Part shown: positions 25,692-36,558 of the stretch, in pieces | How positions within the stretch are numbered: the stretch's first letter is position 1 | Layout: each line of letters begins with the position of its first letter | Source of the DNA: Hymenobacter convexus | Lineage (GTDB): Bacteria; Bacteroidota; Bacteroidia; Cytophagales; Hymenobacteraceae | Direction of reading: 5' to 3' | NCBI RefSeq assembly: GCF_030580955.1 | Contig: NZ_JAUQON010000003.1 | Location: forward strand, 186,001-250,000 | DNA: 64,000 bases | Notes under the pieces: generated by a model | What the model was told of the DNA's origin: nothing | Databases searched by the model: none | Seen by the model: the letters and a program-made list of their open reading frames with translations, nothing else | Program-made: the position numbers and the translations under genes

Positions 25692-26887
25692 GCCTATCTT
25701 TTTTGAAACCGCCCTTGTTCCTGAAACCCCGAAAATCAGTCATTTTGCGCTACCATGGCATCTGGAGCGGCGCGCTGGCCGTGGTGCTGGCGGCCGGCCT
25801 GGGCGCCTGCTCGGGCGAGGCCGATGGCAAGAGCCAGGAGAAGACCGCCGCGCCGGATGTACTGCCCGTGGTGGCCCTCAAAACCACCGAGCAGGAGCTG
25901 TTCCAGGACTACGTGGCCGATGTGCAGGCCGTGCGCAACGTGGAAGTGCGGGCCCAGGTGGCGGGCTTTTTGGAGGAGATTTTTGTGGATGAGGGTCGGC
26001 CCGTGAAGAAGGGCCAGCCCCTGTTCCGCCTCAACGCCAGCGCCCACCAGAACCGGCTGAGCCAGGCCCAGGCGGCGCTGGCCGGCGCCCAGGCCCAGGC
26101 CAGCGCCGCGCGGTTGGAACGCGAGCGGGTGCGCCTGCTGGTGCAGGAAAACATCATCGCCAAAACCGAACTGGCCCTGACGACTAGCAAAGTGAAGGAC
26201 GCCGAAGCCCGCGTGGCCGAGGCCCGGGCCGGCGAGGCCGCCGCCCGCCTCAGCCTGGGCTACACGCTGGTGCGGGCGCCGTTCGACGGCATCATCGACC
26301 GGATTCCGCTCAAGCGCGGCAGCGTGGTGGAGGAAGGCACGCTCCTCACTACCGTGTCGGATTTGCACGAGGTGTACGCCTATTTCAACGTGGGCGAGGG
26401 CGAATACCTGCAGTACGTGAAGGCCAGGGAGCGCCACCCCGACCGCCACTCCGATTCGGTGCGCCTCACGCTGGCCGATGGCTCGGCCTACCCGCTGGCC
26501 GGCCGCATTGAAACCACCGAGAGCGAATTCAACCCCAACACGGGCTCGCTGGCCTTCCGGGCGCGGTTTGCCAACCCGCAGCGGATGCTCAAGCACGGCG
26601 CATCGGGCCGGGTGCGACTGACTACGACGCTGCCGGCGGCACTGCTGCTGCCACAGAAGTCGGTGTTCGAGATTCAGGACAAAAACTACGTGTACGTGGT
26701 GGACGGGCAGGGCGTGGTGCACATGCGCAACGTCCAGCCCCAGGCCCGCACCGGCGATTTCTACGTGGTGAAGGAAGGTTTGAAAGCTGGCGAGCGGGTG
26801 GTGTACGAAGGCGCGGCCAGCCTGAAGGACGGGCAGCGCATCAGCCCCCGCCCGGTGACGCTGGACTCGCTGCTGGCGGCGCGGTAG
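25688..26887 (+). CDS. RND efflux periplasmic adaptor (membrane fusion protein), lipoprotein
   Basis: The protein has 399 residues from the ATG at 25688, which overlaps the previous stop as ATGA. A long signal ends in a lipobox before Cys41 ('AGLGAC'). The adaptor order is classic: barrel-sandwich half 'VRAQVAGFLEEIFVDEGRPV', a coiled-coil hairpin ('RLSQAQAALAGAQAQASAAR', 'SKVKDAEARVAEARAGEAAA'), sandwich half 'YTLVRAPFDGIIDRIPLKRG', beta-barrel and membrane-proximal domain. It bridges the inner-membrane pump to the outer-membrane channel. A 159-base gap filled by family A repeats follows before the pump gene. Confidence 0.94.
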   Translation: MSLSFLKPPLFLKPRKSVILRYHGIWSGALAVVLAAGLGACSGEADGKSQEKTAAPDVLPVVALKTTEQELFQDYVADVQAVRNVEVRAQVAGFLEEIFVDEGRPVKKGQPLFRLNASAHQNRLSQAQAALAGAQAQASAARLERERVRLLVQENIIAKTELALTTSKVKDAEARVAEARAGEAAARLSLGYTLVRAPFDGIIDRIPLKRGSVVEEGTLLTTVSDLHEVYAYFNVGEGEYLQYVKARERHPDRHSDSVRLTLADGSAYPLAGRIETTESEFNPNTGSLAFRARFANPQRMLKHGASGRVRLTTTLPAALLLPQKSVFEIQDKNYVYVVDGQGVVHMRNVQPQARTGDFYVVKEGLKAGERVVYEGAASLKDGQRISPRPVTLDSLLAAR

Positions 26888-26893
26888 GGCGTC

Positions 26894-27041
26894 GTAGCGC
26901 GGACTTTTAGTCCGCGAGCGAGTCTGGCGGCAGAATCAAACAGCGAATTCGCACTGATACTACCCCCAAGCATTGCGGGGACGCGGACTAAAAGTCCGCG
27001 CTACACTAACCATTCAGCCGCGGACTAAAAGTCTGCGCTAC
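26894..27041. repeat. Palindromic repeat, family A locus 3, with an extra half unit
   Basis: GTAGCGCGGACTTTTAGTCC at 26894 is mirrored by GGACTAAAAGTCCGCGCTAC ending at 27004; a third, slightly changed arm (GCGGACTAAAAGTCTGCGCTAC) ends at 27041. The centre is about 66 bases, much longer than at loci 1 and 2. It separates the adaptor and pump genes and ends 5 bases before the pump ATG. Confidence 0.9.
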
Positions 27042-27046
27042 TGCCT

Positions 27047-30000
27047 ATGTTCAATATCTTCATCCGCCGGCCGATACTCTCGCTGGTTATTTCGGTGTTT
27101 CTGGTGCTGCTGGGGGCGCTGGCGCTGTTCACGCTGCCCATCACGCAGTTTCCGGACATCGTGCCGCCTTCGGTGACGGTGACGGCCAAGTACACCGGCG
27201 CCAATGCCGAGGTGTGCGCCAAGGCCGTGGCCACGCCGCTGGAGCGCGCCATCAACGGCGTGCCGGGCATGACCTACATGAACTCGGTGAGCTCCAACAA
27301 CGGCGTGACGCTCATCACCGTGTTTTTCAAGGTGGGCACCGACCCGGACCTGGCCGCCGTGGGCGTGCAAAACCGGGTGACGACCATTCTGGACGAGCTG
27401 CCGGAGGAAGTCATCAAGGCCGGCGTGACCACGGAAAAGGAGGTAAACTCCATGCTGCTCTACCTCAACGTGACGAGCGACGACAAGGCGGTGGGCGAGA
27501 AGTTCATCTACAATTTCGCCGACATCAACGTGTTGCAGGAGCTCAAGCGCATTGACGGCGTGGGCTTTGCCGAAATCATGGGCTCGCGCGAGTACTCGAT
27601 GCGGGTGTGGCTGAAGCCCGACCGCATGGCGGCCTACGACGTGGGCACCGACGAGGTGGTGGCGGCCATTCGGGCGCAGAACGTGGAGGCGGCGCCGGGC
27701 AAATCGGGCGAAAGCTCGGGGGCCGACAAGGCGCAGGCCATGCAGTACGTGCTGCGCTACACAGGCAAGTTTTTCGAGCCCGAGGAATACCGCAACATCG
27801 TGGTGCGGGCCAATGCCGACGGCTCGGTGCTGCGCCTGCGTGAGGTGGCCGACGTGGAATTTGGCTCGCTCACCTACAGCATGGCCTCCAAAACCGACGG
27901 CCGGCCCTCGGCGGCCATCATGCTCAAGCAGCGGCCCGGCTCCAACGCCTCGGACGTGATTGCCAACGTGAAAAAGCGCATGGCCGAACTGCAGGAAACC
28001 TCTTTCCCGCCCGGCATGAAATACAGCATCGCCTACGACGTGTCGCGCTTCCTCGACGCCTCCATTCACGAGGTGCTGCGGACGCTGGTGGAGGCGTTTT
28101 TGCTGGTGTTCGTGATTGTGTACCTGTTTTTGCAGGACTGGCGCTCGACGCTGATTCCGGCGCTGGCGGTGCCGGTGGCGCTGGTGGGCACGCTGGCCTT
28201 CATGCAGATGCTGGGCTTTTCGATTAACCTGCTCACGCTGTTTGCGCTGGTGCTGGCCATTGGTATTGTGGTCGATAACGCCATTGTGGTGGTGGAAGCC
28301 GTGCACGCCAAGATGCAGGAAAAGCACCTGCCGGCTCGCGCCGCCACCTTCGAGGCCATGGGCGAAATCAGCTCCTCGCTCATTGCCATCACGCTGGTGA
28401 TGTCGGCCGTGTTCATCCCGGTTTCCTTTATGGACGGGCCGGTGGGCGTGTTCTACCGGCAGTTTTCGCTCACGCTGGCCATTGCCATTGTGATTTCGGG
28501 CATCAACGCCGTGACCCTGACGCCGGCCCTGTGCGCGCTGATGCTCAAGCACACGCCGCTGGCGGAGGGTGAGCAGCCCAAAGGGTTGATGGGCCGCTTT
28601 TTTGCCGGCTTCAATAAGCGGTACGATGCGCTGGCGGGGCGCTACCAGGGCCTGCTGCGGGCCGTGGCCGGGCGGCGCCTGGTGACGCTGCTGGTGCTGG
28701 CGGGCTTCTGCGCGGCGACCTGGGGCGTGAACAAGATTTTGCCGTCGGGCTTTATCCCGACCGAAGACCAGGGCATGGTGTACGTGAACGTGACCACGCC
28801 CGCCGGCGCCACCGTGGAGCGCACCGAGGCCGTGCTGGACGAGGTGCAGCGCATTGCTAGCCGCCTGGGGCCGGTGGAGTCGGTTTCGACTTTGGCCGGC
28901 TACAGTCTGGTGAACGAGGTGGCGGGCTCCAGCTACGGCATGGGCATGATTAACCTGAAGGCCTGGGACCAGCGTGAGCAGTCGGTGGCGCAATTCATTG
29001 CTGAATTGGAGGAGAAAACCAAGAACATTGCCGACGCCGACATTCAGTTTCTGCCGCCGCCCACGGTGCCGGGCTTCGGCAACAGCAGCGGCTTTGAGCT
29101 GCGGCTGCTGGATAAATCGGGTACGGGCGACCTGCAGAAAACGGCGGCCGTGTCGCAGACTTTTCTCACGGCATTGCGCCAGGACCCGGCCATCGGCGGG
29201 GCCTTCACCAGCTTTGACCCCAACTTCCCGCAGTACCTCATTCACGTCGACCAGGACATGGCCGCCAAAAAAGGCGTGACCGTGGACGCGGCCATGAGCA
29301 CGCTGCAAACGCTGATGGGCAGCTACTACGCCTCCAACTTCATCCGCTTCGGGCAGATGTATAAGGTGATGGTGCAGGCCGGCCCCGAGTACCGCAGCCG
29401 CCCCGACGACCTGCTGGCCCTGCACGTGAAAAACAACCGGGGCGAGATGGTGCCCTTCTCCACCTTCATCAAGCTGGAGCGCGTGTTCGGCCCCGACCAG
29501 CTCACGCGCTACAACATGTACACCTCGGCCATGCTCAACGGCGACTCGGCCCCCGGCTTCTCGTCGGGCGACGCCATCACGGCCATCGAAAAGGTGGCCG
29601 CCAAGGAGCTGCCGCGCGGCTACGCCTACGAGTGGAGCGGCATGACGCGCGAGCAAATCCTGAGCGGCGACCAGGCCCTGTACGTGTTCGGCGTGGTGCT
29701 CATTTTCGTGTATCTGCTACTGGCCGCGCAGTACGAAAGCCTTCTGCTGCCGCTGCCCGTGCTGCTGAGCCTGCCCACCGGCATCTTCGGCGCCTTCCTC
29801 AGCCTCAAGCTGCTGGGCCTCGAAAACAACATCTACGCCCAGGTGGCGCTGGTGATGCTGGTGGGTTTGCTGGGCAAGAACGCCATCCTCATCATCGAGT
29901 TTGCCGAGCAGCGGCGCCGGGCCGGGGCCAGCGTGCTGGCGGCCGCCGTGGAAGGCGCCGGTTCGCGCCTGCGCCCCATCCTGATGACTTCCTTCGCCTT

Positions 30001-30217
30001 CATCGCCGGCCTGATTCCGCTGGTGGTGGCCAGCGGCGCCGGCGCCCTGGGCAACCGCTCCATCGGCACGGCCGCGGCCGGCGGCATGCTCATCGGCACG
30101 CTGTTCGGCATGGTGCTCATTCCCGGGCTGTACGTGCTGTTTGCCTCGTTTGAAAAGGTGAAGAATCTGAAAGAGAACGAGCCGGCGGAGGAAGTGCGAG
30201 AGTTGGTGGCGCATTAA
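27047..30217 (+). CDS. RND multidrug efflux pump, inner-membrane subunit (HAE1/AcrB-like)
   Basis: The 1056-residue protein has the full length and twelve-helix plan of hydrophobe/amphiphile RND pumps. Examples are TM1 'FIRRPILSLVISVFLVLLGA', 'PPSVTVTAKYTGANAEVC' at the pore domain, TM4 'LAIGIVVDNAIVVVEAVH' and TM10 'LVGLLGKNAILIIEFAEQRR'. Asp410 and the TM10 Lys of the proton relay are kept, while the second Asp of AcrB (Asp408) corresponds to Asn411 here. The HAE1 type suits organic compounds rather than metals. It should assemble with the adaptor upstream and the channel downstream. The start at 27047 is preceded directly by family A repeats. Confidence 0.96.
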   Translation: MFNIFIRRPILSLVISVFLVLLGALALFTLPITQFPDIVPPSVTVTAKYTGANAEVCAKAVATPLERAINGVPGMTYMNSVSSNNGVTLITVFFKVGTDPDLAAVGVQNRVTTILDELPEEVIKAGVTTEKEVNSMLLYLNVTSDDKAVGEKFIYNFADINVLQELKRIDGVGFAEIMGSREYSMRVWLKPDRMAAYDVGTDEVVAAIRAQNVEAAPGKSGESSGADKAQAMQYVLRYTGKFFEPEEYRNIVVRANADGSVLRLREVADVEFGSLTYSMASKTDGRPSAAIMLKQRPGSNASDVIANVKKRMAELQETSFPPGMKYSIAYDVSRFLDASIHEVLRTLVEAFLLVFVIVYLFLQDWRSTLIPALAVPVALVGTLAFMQMLGFSINLLTLFALVLAIGIVVDNAIVVVEAVHAKMQEKHLPARAATFEAMGEISSSLIAITLVMSAVFIPVSFMDGPVGVFYRQFSLTLAIAIVISGINAVTLTPALCALMLKHTPLAEGEQPKGLMGRFFAGFNKRYDALAGRYQGLLRAVAGRRLVTLLVLAGFCAATWGVNKILPSGFIPTEDQGMVYVNVTTPAGATVERTEAVLDEVQRIASRLGPVESVSTLAGYSLVNEVAGSSYGMGMINLKAWDQREQSVAQFIAELEEKTKNIADADIQFLPPPTVPGFGNSSGFELRLLDKSGTGDLQKTAAVSQTFLTALRQDPAIGGAFTSFDPNFPQYLIHVDQDMAAKKGVTVDAAMSTLQTLMGSYYASNFIRFGQMYKVMVQAGPEYRSRPDDLLALHVKNNRGEMVPFSTFIKLERVFGPDQLTRYNMYTSAMLNGDSAPGFSSGDAITAIEKVAAKELPRGYAYEWSGMTREQILSGDQALYVFGVVLIFVYLLLAAQYESLLLPLPVLLSLPTGIFGAFLSLKLLGLENNIYAQVALVMLVGLLGKNAILIIEFAEQRRRAGASVLAAAVEGAGSRLRPILMTSFAFIAGLIPLVVASGAGALGNRSIGTAAAGGMLIGTLFGMVLIPGLYVLFASFEKVKNLKENEPAEEVRELVAH

Positions 30218-30219
30218 TG

Positions 30220-30386
30220 CCTCCCCCCCGGCCCCTCTCCCGCGGAGAGGGGAGCCTGACGATTTGCAGCGCGGACTTTCAGTCCGCGAATTGACCAATA
30301 TCACCCACTCGCGGACTGAAAGTCCGCGCTACACCCCGCGCCGCCGTGGCTCCCCCTCTCCGCGGGAGAGGTGGCTAGGGGGTGAG
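30220..30386. repeat. Palindromic repeat, family C locus 2, with nested family A element
   Basis: The outer arms equal locus 1 with small changes: CCCCTCTCCCGCGGAGAGGG then GAGCCTGACGAT on the left, and GCCGTGGCTCCCCCTCTCCG then CGGGAGAGGTGGCTAGGGGG on the right. The centre is replaced by a complete family A element (30266-30332). Confidence 0.88.
30266..30332. repeat. Palindromic repeat, family A locus 4 (inside family C)
   Basis: GCAGCGCGGACTTTCAGTCC at 30266 is mirrored by GGACTGAAAGTCCGCGCTAC ending at 30332. The compensated change TTTTAG to TTTCAG is on both arms, so the pairing has been kept. Confidence 0.88.
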
Positions 30387-30408
30387 GCGACACGACAGAA
30401 CGAATAAT

Positions 30409-31842
30409 ATGCGCCTACTCCCTGCCCTTCTCTCCGTCCTGCTCCTCGCCGCCGGCTGCCGCGTGGCCGCCCCCGACGCCCCCACCGGCGCGCCGGCCGT
30501 GCCCGCCGCCTTCACCCAGCCCACGGCCGACACCACCAGCGCCGGTCGCCAGCCCTGGCGGCAGTTCTTCCAGGACCCCGCCCTCACGGCCCTCATCGAC
30601 ACCGCCCTGCGCCAGAATCTGGACTTGCAGGTGGCCTTGCAGCGCGTGGAAACGGCCCGCGCCAATTACCTAGCCCGGCGCGGCGCGCTATTGCCCACCG
30701 TGGCCGCTGCCGCCTCGGCCGGCGCCGACCGGTACGGGCGCTACACCTTGAACGGCGTGGGTAATTTCGACACCAACCTCTCGCCCAACATCGACGGGCA
30801 GCAGCGCATCCCGGGCCCGCTGACGCCAGATTTTTTCGTGGGCCTGCGCAGCTCCTGGGAGGTTGACATCTGGGGTAAGCTGAAGCAGCGCCGCCAGGCC
30901 GCTTACCTGCGCGTGCTGGCCTCGGAGCAGGGCCGCCACTTGGTGACCACCAACGTGGTGGCCGAGGTGGCCCGCCTCTACTACGAGCTGCTGACCGCCG
31001 ACAACCAGCTGGCCGTGCTTGACCGCAACATCAGCCTGCAACGCGAGGCCCTGAAGCTGATGCGCATTCAGAAGCAGGCTGGGCGCGCCACTGAGCTGGC
31101 CGTGCAGCAATTTGCCGCCCAGGTAGCCCGCACCGAAAGCCTCGCCCACGAAGCCCGCCAGCGCGTGACCGAAGCCGAAACCAGCCTCAACCAGCTGCTG
31201 GGACGCTACCAGCAGCCCATCACCCGGGGCCGGCCGCTGCCCGGCCAGGTGCTGCCCGAGCGCCTGAGCGCCGGGGTGCCTGCCTCCGCCCTGCTACGCC
31301 GGCCTGATGTGCGCCAGGCCGAGTTGGAGCTGCAGGCCACCCGCGCCGACGTGGCCGCCGCCCGCGCCGCCTTCCTGCCCGCGCTCACCCTCACGCCCTA
31401 CGTGGGCTTCAACTCCTACCGCACCGGCACGCTGTTCGACCCCACCTCGCTGGCCTACGGGGCGCTGGCCGGCCTCACCGGCCCGCTGCTCAACCGCGCC
31501 CAGTTCCGGGCCGATTTCCGCCTGGCCACGGCCGGTAGCTACGAGGCCTACTACCGCTACCAGCAGAGCCTGCAAACCGGCTTCCGGGAGGTGGTGAACG
31601 GACTGCAGGGGCTGGAAAACTACCGCGCCGCCTCGGCCGCCCGCCAGCAGGAAGTAGCGCTGCTCACCAAGGCCGTGACGACTTCCAACAAGCTCTTCGT
31701 GGCCGGCTATGCCACTTACCTCGAAGTGATTACCGCCCAGCGCAGCGTGCTGGAGGCCGAGCTGAGTCTGGCCGAGTCGCGCCAGCGGCAGCTGCTGCAA
31801 AGCGTGAGCCTGTACCGGGCCTTGGGGGGCGGCTGGCAGTAG
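30409..31842 (+). CDS. Outer-membrane efflux channel (TolC/NodT family lipoprotein)
   Basis: The protein has 477 residues from the ATG at 30409. A lipobox 'LLLAAGC' at the end of the signal indicates lipid attachment, as in OprM/NodT. The two efflux-channel repeats are visible: 'DPALTALIDTALRQNLDLQV' and 'VLLRRPDVRQAELELQATRA'-like 'LLRRPDVRQAELELQATRAD', plus long amphipathic helices ('ARTESLAHEARQRVTEAETS') and the final 'ISLYRALGGGW'-like 'VSLYRALGGGWQ'. It completes the tripartite pump. It lies 192 bases after the pump gene, beyond nested repeats. Confidence 0.95.
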   Translation: MRLLPALLSVLLLAAGCRVAAPDAPTGAPAVPAAFTQPTADTTSAGRQPWRQFFQDPALTALIDTALRQNLDLQVALQRVETARANYLARRGALLPTVAAAASAGADRYGRYTLNGVGNFDTNLSPNIDGQQRIPGPLTPDFFVGLRSSWEVDIWGKLKQRRQAAYLRVLASEQGRHLVTTNVVAEVARLYYELLTADNQLAVLDRNISLQREALKLMRIQKQAGRATELAVQQFAAQVARTESLAHEARQRVTEAETSLNQLLGRYQQPITRGRPLPGQVLPERLSAGVPASALLRRPDVRQAELELQATRADVAAARAAFLPALTLTPYVGFNSYRTGTLFDPTSLAYGALAGLTGPLLNRAQFRADFRLATAGSYEAYYRYQQSLQTGFREVVNGLQGLENYRAASAARQQEVALLTKAVTTSNKLFVAGYATYLEVITAQRSVLEAELSLAESRQRQLLQSVSLYRALGGGWQ

Positions 31843-31889
31843 TGCAAGCAGCAACTGTAGAATCTTGAGCTGCCGCCGAGTTGACAGCC

Positions 31890-31917
31890 AAGCCCGGCGC
31901 CGTGAGGTGTCGGGCTT
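31890..31917 (+). terminator. Hairpin terminator after the efflux operon
   Basis: AAGCCCGGCGCC-GTGA-GGTGTCGGGCTT folds to a 12-pair stem with G-T pairs. The following T stretch is short (TTTCC), so strength is uncertain. Confidence 0.6.
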
Positions 31918-32129
31918 TCCGGTTTATGGCCTGCGTGCTCAAGTTACTTCGCACCTGGCTGTAGGTGGCGCAATGAATGAAATACAGCTTGTTTTCAAGA
32001 CTTTGTCAGCACGGACTAACCTCTACCGTTTGCTTTTTTTCGCAACCTTCCGATTGGCTTACCCGAAAGAGTAACCGGCTGGGCTGCATTGGCCGGGCTT
32101 TCAACGCGCACCTTTCCCTTAATTTAATT

Positions 32130-32927
32130 ATGAGCCACCCCAACAGCCCCCGCATCAGCAACGATTCCGCTGCCGCCTCTGCCCTCGCCCATGCCGGCGA
32201 CGAGCAGGCCCAATCTACCCAAGATGCTGCCAGCGGTGCCGGCGGCGCCGAATCGGCCGCCACTCCCACGGGTCCGGCCGCTCTGTTGACCCAGGCCAAA
32301 GGATGGGCGCAAGGCGTCAGCTTGCCTGATTCGTTGAAAGAAGTACCCGCGCCTCTCAAGCGCCTGGCCAGCCAGGCCGGCAACGGCTGGCGCCAGCTCA
32401 CAACCACCCAAAAAGTAATTGGCGGGGCCCTACTGGCCGGTGCTGGCTGGCTCCTGGTGCGGCCCGGCAAAGCGGCCCGGCAGCAACGGGCTGCTAATCC
32501 GGTGGGGACCCTGCACGAGCTGTTGCTGTTCGTCAACGACCGGGTGCAGGGGTACCGGCGCGCCGCCCACGAAAGCCAGGACGCCGACCTGCGCAACTAC
32601 TACGAGGACCTGGCGGGCCAGAGCAAGCAGTTTGCCATCCGTCTCAACGGCTACCTGCGCGTGCAGCAGAGCGAACCCGAAACCGGCACTACCCTCAAAG
32701 GCAAGCTCTACCGCGGCTGGATGGAAGCCAAAGCGGCCGTGACGGGCTACAGTGAAACCGCCGTGCTCGCCTCCAATGTCTTCGGCGAAGAATGGGCCCT
32801 GGCCGCCTACGAGGCTGCCTTGCGCGACCGGACCGTGACGGGCACCCTGCGCCGGGAGATAGAGCGCCAGTACGAGGCATCGCAGCAGACGCACCGGCGG
32901 CTGCAGCAGCTGCAAGCGCAGTATTAG
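32130..32927 (+). CDS. Helical protein of unknown function, possibly DUF2383-like bundle
   Basis: The protein has 265 residues from the ATG at 32130, which follows the AT-rich TTAATTTAATT; an earlier frame from 31977 adds unlikely residues. Residues 1-70 are disordered, rich in Ala, Ser and Gly. A hydrophobic helix with an anchor-like pattern (about 103-118, 'KVIGGALLAGAGWLLVRPGK') follows. The rest (about 130-265) is a helix bundle: 'LHELLLFVNDRVQGYRRAAH', 'LRNYYEDLAGQSKQFAIRLN', 'EEWALAAYEAALRDRTVTGT'. The bundle resembles PA2169/DUF2383-type four-helix proteins linked to stress. That assignment is tentative. Confidence 0.7.
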   Translation: MSHPNSPRISNDSAAASALAHAGDEQAQSTQDAASGAGGAESAATPTGPAALLTQAKGWAQGVSLPDSLKEVPAPLKRLASQAGNGWRQLTTTQKVIGGALLAGAGWLLVRPGKAARQQRAANPVGTLHELLLFVNDRVQGYRRAAHESQDADLRNYYEDLAGQSKQFAIRLNGYLRVQQSEPETGTTLKGKLYRGWMEAKAAVTGYSETAVLASNVFGEEWALAAYEAALRDRTVTGTLRREIERQYEASQQTHRRLQQLQAQY

Positions 32928-32967
32928 TACCGAAGCGGCTTACCGCTTCTTTCACTTTTCACTCATG

Positions 32968-32991
32968 CGAGCGGGCCCCTGGGTCCGCTCG
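32968..32991 (+). terminator. Hairpin terminator
   Basis: CGAGCGGGCC and GGTCCGCTCG form a 10-pair stem with one G-T pair and a CCTG loop, followed by TTCTGTTA. It lies 41 bases after the helical protein gene. Confidence 0.6.
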
Positions 32992-33182
32992 TTCTGTTAG
33001 TGCCCGTAGGGGCAGGCCTTGAGCGGTTGCTTCAACGGATATTCAAAAGCAGCCCGGCACCATTTGAATGCGGAGGCTTTTTGTTTACTTAAAAGCAGTT
33101 GTCATTAAAACACAATATTTATTACCTTACCCATGTTCTGGTCGCCTCAGCTATGAAATAACACTATCGTCTTTTTCTTTCC

Positions 33183-34550
33183 ATGAACACGAGAACCATT
33201 TTGTGGGGCGGCCTGCTCGCGCTGGCCCGCCCGATTGCGGGGCACGCCCAAGAAACCAGCTCAGCTCCGGTACCGCGCTGGTTTGTGGGCTTGGGCGGCG
33301 CCTGGGGCACCTACCAAGAGCCAGCGTACCAGACCCAGTTTGAGCGGTATGGCCTGACGGCAACTGTGGGGCGGTATCTGACGCCCCGGCTGGCGGTGCA
33401 AACGGGCCTGGTGTTTTACCAAAAAACGGAGACGGTGGGCTATATTCCGGGCAGCCCGAGGTTTAATTCAATAGTAACGAACTTCGAGCGCCGACGTGCC
33501 TATACTGTACCGGTGCTGCTGCGCTACGGCCTAAACCCCAACCCTGCCACGGGTTGGCATGTTGATGCCCTGGCCGGCGGCACGTGGTTGCTTACCCAGC
33601 GGCACGCCATGCAGGAAGTATGGGTTGCCACCGCGGCGGGCACATTCCTCAATCAGTACGATTACACCGAAACGCGCACCGGCGCCAACCTATCGGCCGG
33701 ACTGGGACTACACCGCGCCTTGGGCCGGCACTTAGAGCTGACACTGGACGGGCTGGCTCACTTATCGCTGACGCCGCGCAAGCCCTTGTCGGAAAGCACC
33801 ACCCCCTTCGCTTATTACCCATTTTTTTCCCCGGTGCCGCCGGTAGAACAGCGCCTCACCGGCACCGTGCTGCTGGGTGTGCGCTACCGCTTCGGCCCGG
33901 CGGGCAGCGCCTTGCCACTACTGGCGGCCCCGGCAGGAGCGCCGGTGGGCGCCCGTTGGTTTGCAGGGCTGGGCGCGGGCCTGGGACGCTACCAGTTGCA
34001 GCGCGACGAGTCGGCGCGGCGCGTGCTGTCGCCCGTGCCCAGCGTGGGTGTGCAGCTGAATTCGCGGTGGGCGCTGCAAGCCAGCGTGGCCTACGGCCAG
34101 GACCGGAGCCAAAGCACCTACGGATACAGCCGAACGTTTCCTTCGGGCCAGCGGAGCACTGCTTTCGACCAGCGCGACACCCAACTGCGCACCCTGGCCC
34201 TGCCCGTGCTGGCGCGCTACGCCCTGCTGCCCAACCCCGCGCAGCCCTGGCAAGTGGAGTTGCTGGCCGGCGGCACAGCTGTATGGTCGTCGTTTGCGCG
34301 CAGCACCACCACCACCGATGCCACCGGAACGGTGTACCCCGAACTGGCGACGGAAGAATCCCGCGCGGCCACCAACCTGTTGCCCACGGTGGGCGCGGGC
34401 GGGCACTACGCCTGGAACCCGCGGTGGGCGGCCACGGCCGACGTCCTGTTCACCCGTTCACTGGAGCCGGCCCCGGGCCTGTTTGCGAGCCGCATGTGGG
34501 GCACCACCGCTACTGTGGGCGTGCGCTATGCCCTGAGCCGCCTGCCGTGA
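33183..34550 (+). CDS. Outer-membrane beta-barrel protein with internally duplicated barrel
   Basis: The protein has 455 residues and a signal peptide (1-22). Two units of about 215 residues are homologous: 'PRWFVGLGGAWGTYQ', 'RYLTPRLAVQTGLVFYQKTE', 'VPVLLRYGLNPNPATGWHVD', 'ALAGGTWLL' and then 'ARWFAGLGAGLGRYQ', 'QLNSRWALQASVAYGQDRSQ', 'LPVLARYALLPNPAQPWQVE', 'LLAGGTAVW'. Alternating hydrophobic strands suggest an eight-strand barrel per unit, or one 16-strand barrel. The upstream region is AT-rich (33060-33180). Function unknown; the barrel assignment is fairly secure. Confidence 0.82.
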   Translation: MNTRTILWGGLLALARPIAGHAQETSSAPVPRWFVGLGGAWGTYQEPAYQTQFERYGLTATVGRYLTPRLAVQTGLVFYQKTETVGYIPGSPRFNSIVTNFERRRAYTVPVLLRYGLNPNPATGWHVDALAGGTWLLTQRHAMQEVWVATAAGTFLNQYDYTETRTGANLSAGLGLHRALGRHLELTLDGLAHLSLTPRKPLSESTTPFAYYPFFSPVPPVEQRLTGTVLLGVRYRFGPAGSALPLLAAPAGAPVGARWFAGLGAGLGRYQLQRDESARRVLSPVPSVGVQLNSRWALQASVAYGQDRSQSTYGYSRTFPSGQRSTAFDQRDTQLRTLALPVLARYALLPNPAQPWQVELLAGGTAVWSSFARSTTTTDATGTVYPELATEESRAATNLLPTVGAGGHYAWNPRWAATADVLFTRSLEPAPGLFASRMWGTTATVGVRYALSRLP

Positions 34551-34598
34551 GGGCCGGGCCGGAGCACCGGGCGGTGTTCGTTCATTTCAGGCAGGCTG

Positions 34599-34606
34599 TA
34601 TCTTCG
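34599..34606 (+). promoter_or_regulatory. -7 box of recQ
   Basis: TATCTTCG, one mismatch from TAnnTTTG, ends 5 bases before the ATG at 34612, which implies a transcript with almost no 5' leader. Confidence 0.5.
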
Positions 34607-34611
34607 CCCTC

Positions 34612-36555
<1,944 letters not shown>

Positions 36556-36558
<3 letters not shown>

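Noticed and set aside
27038..29656. An 872-residue minus-strand frame opposite the RND pump gene
   Set aside because: It is rich in His, Arg and Gly, shows no family motif, and is an antisense shadow of a clear pump gene, as expected in very GC-rich DNA.
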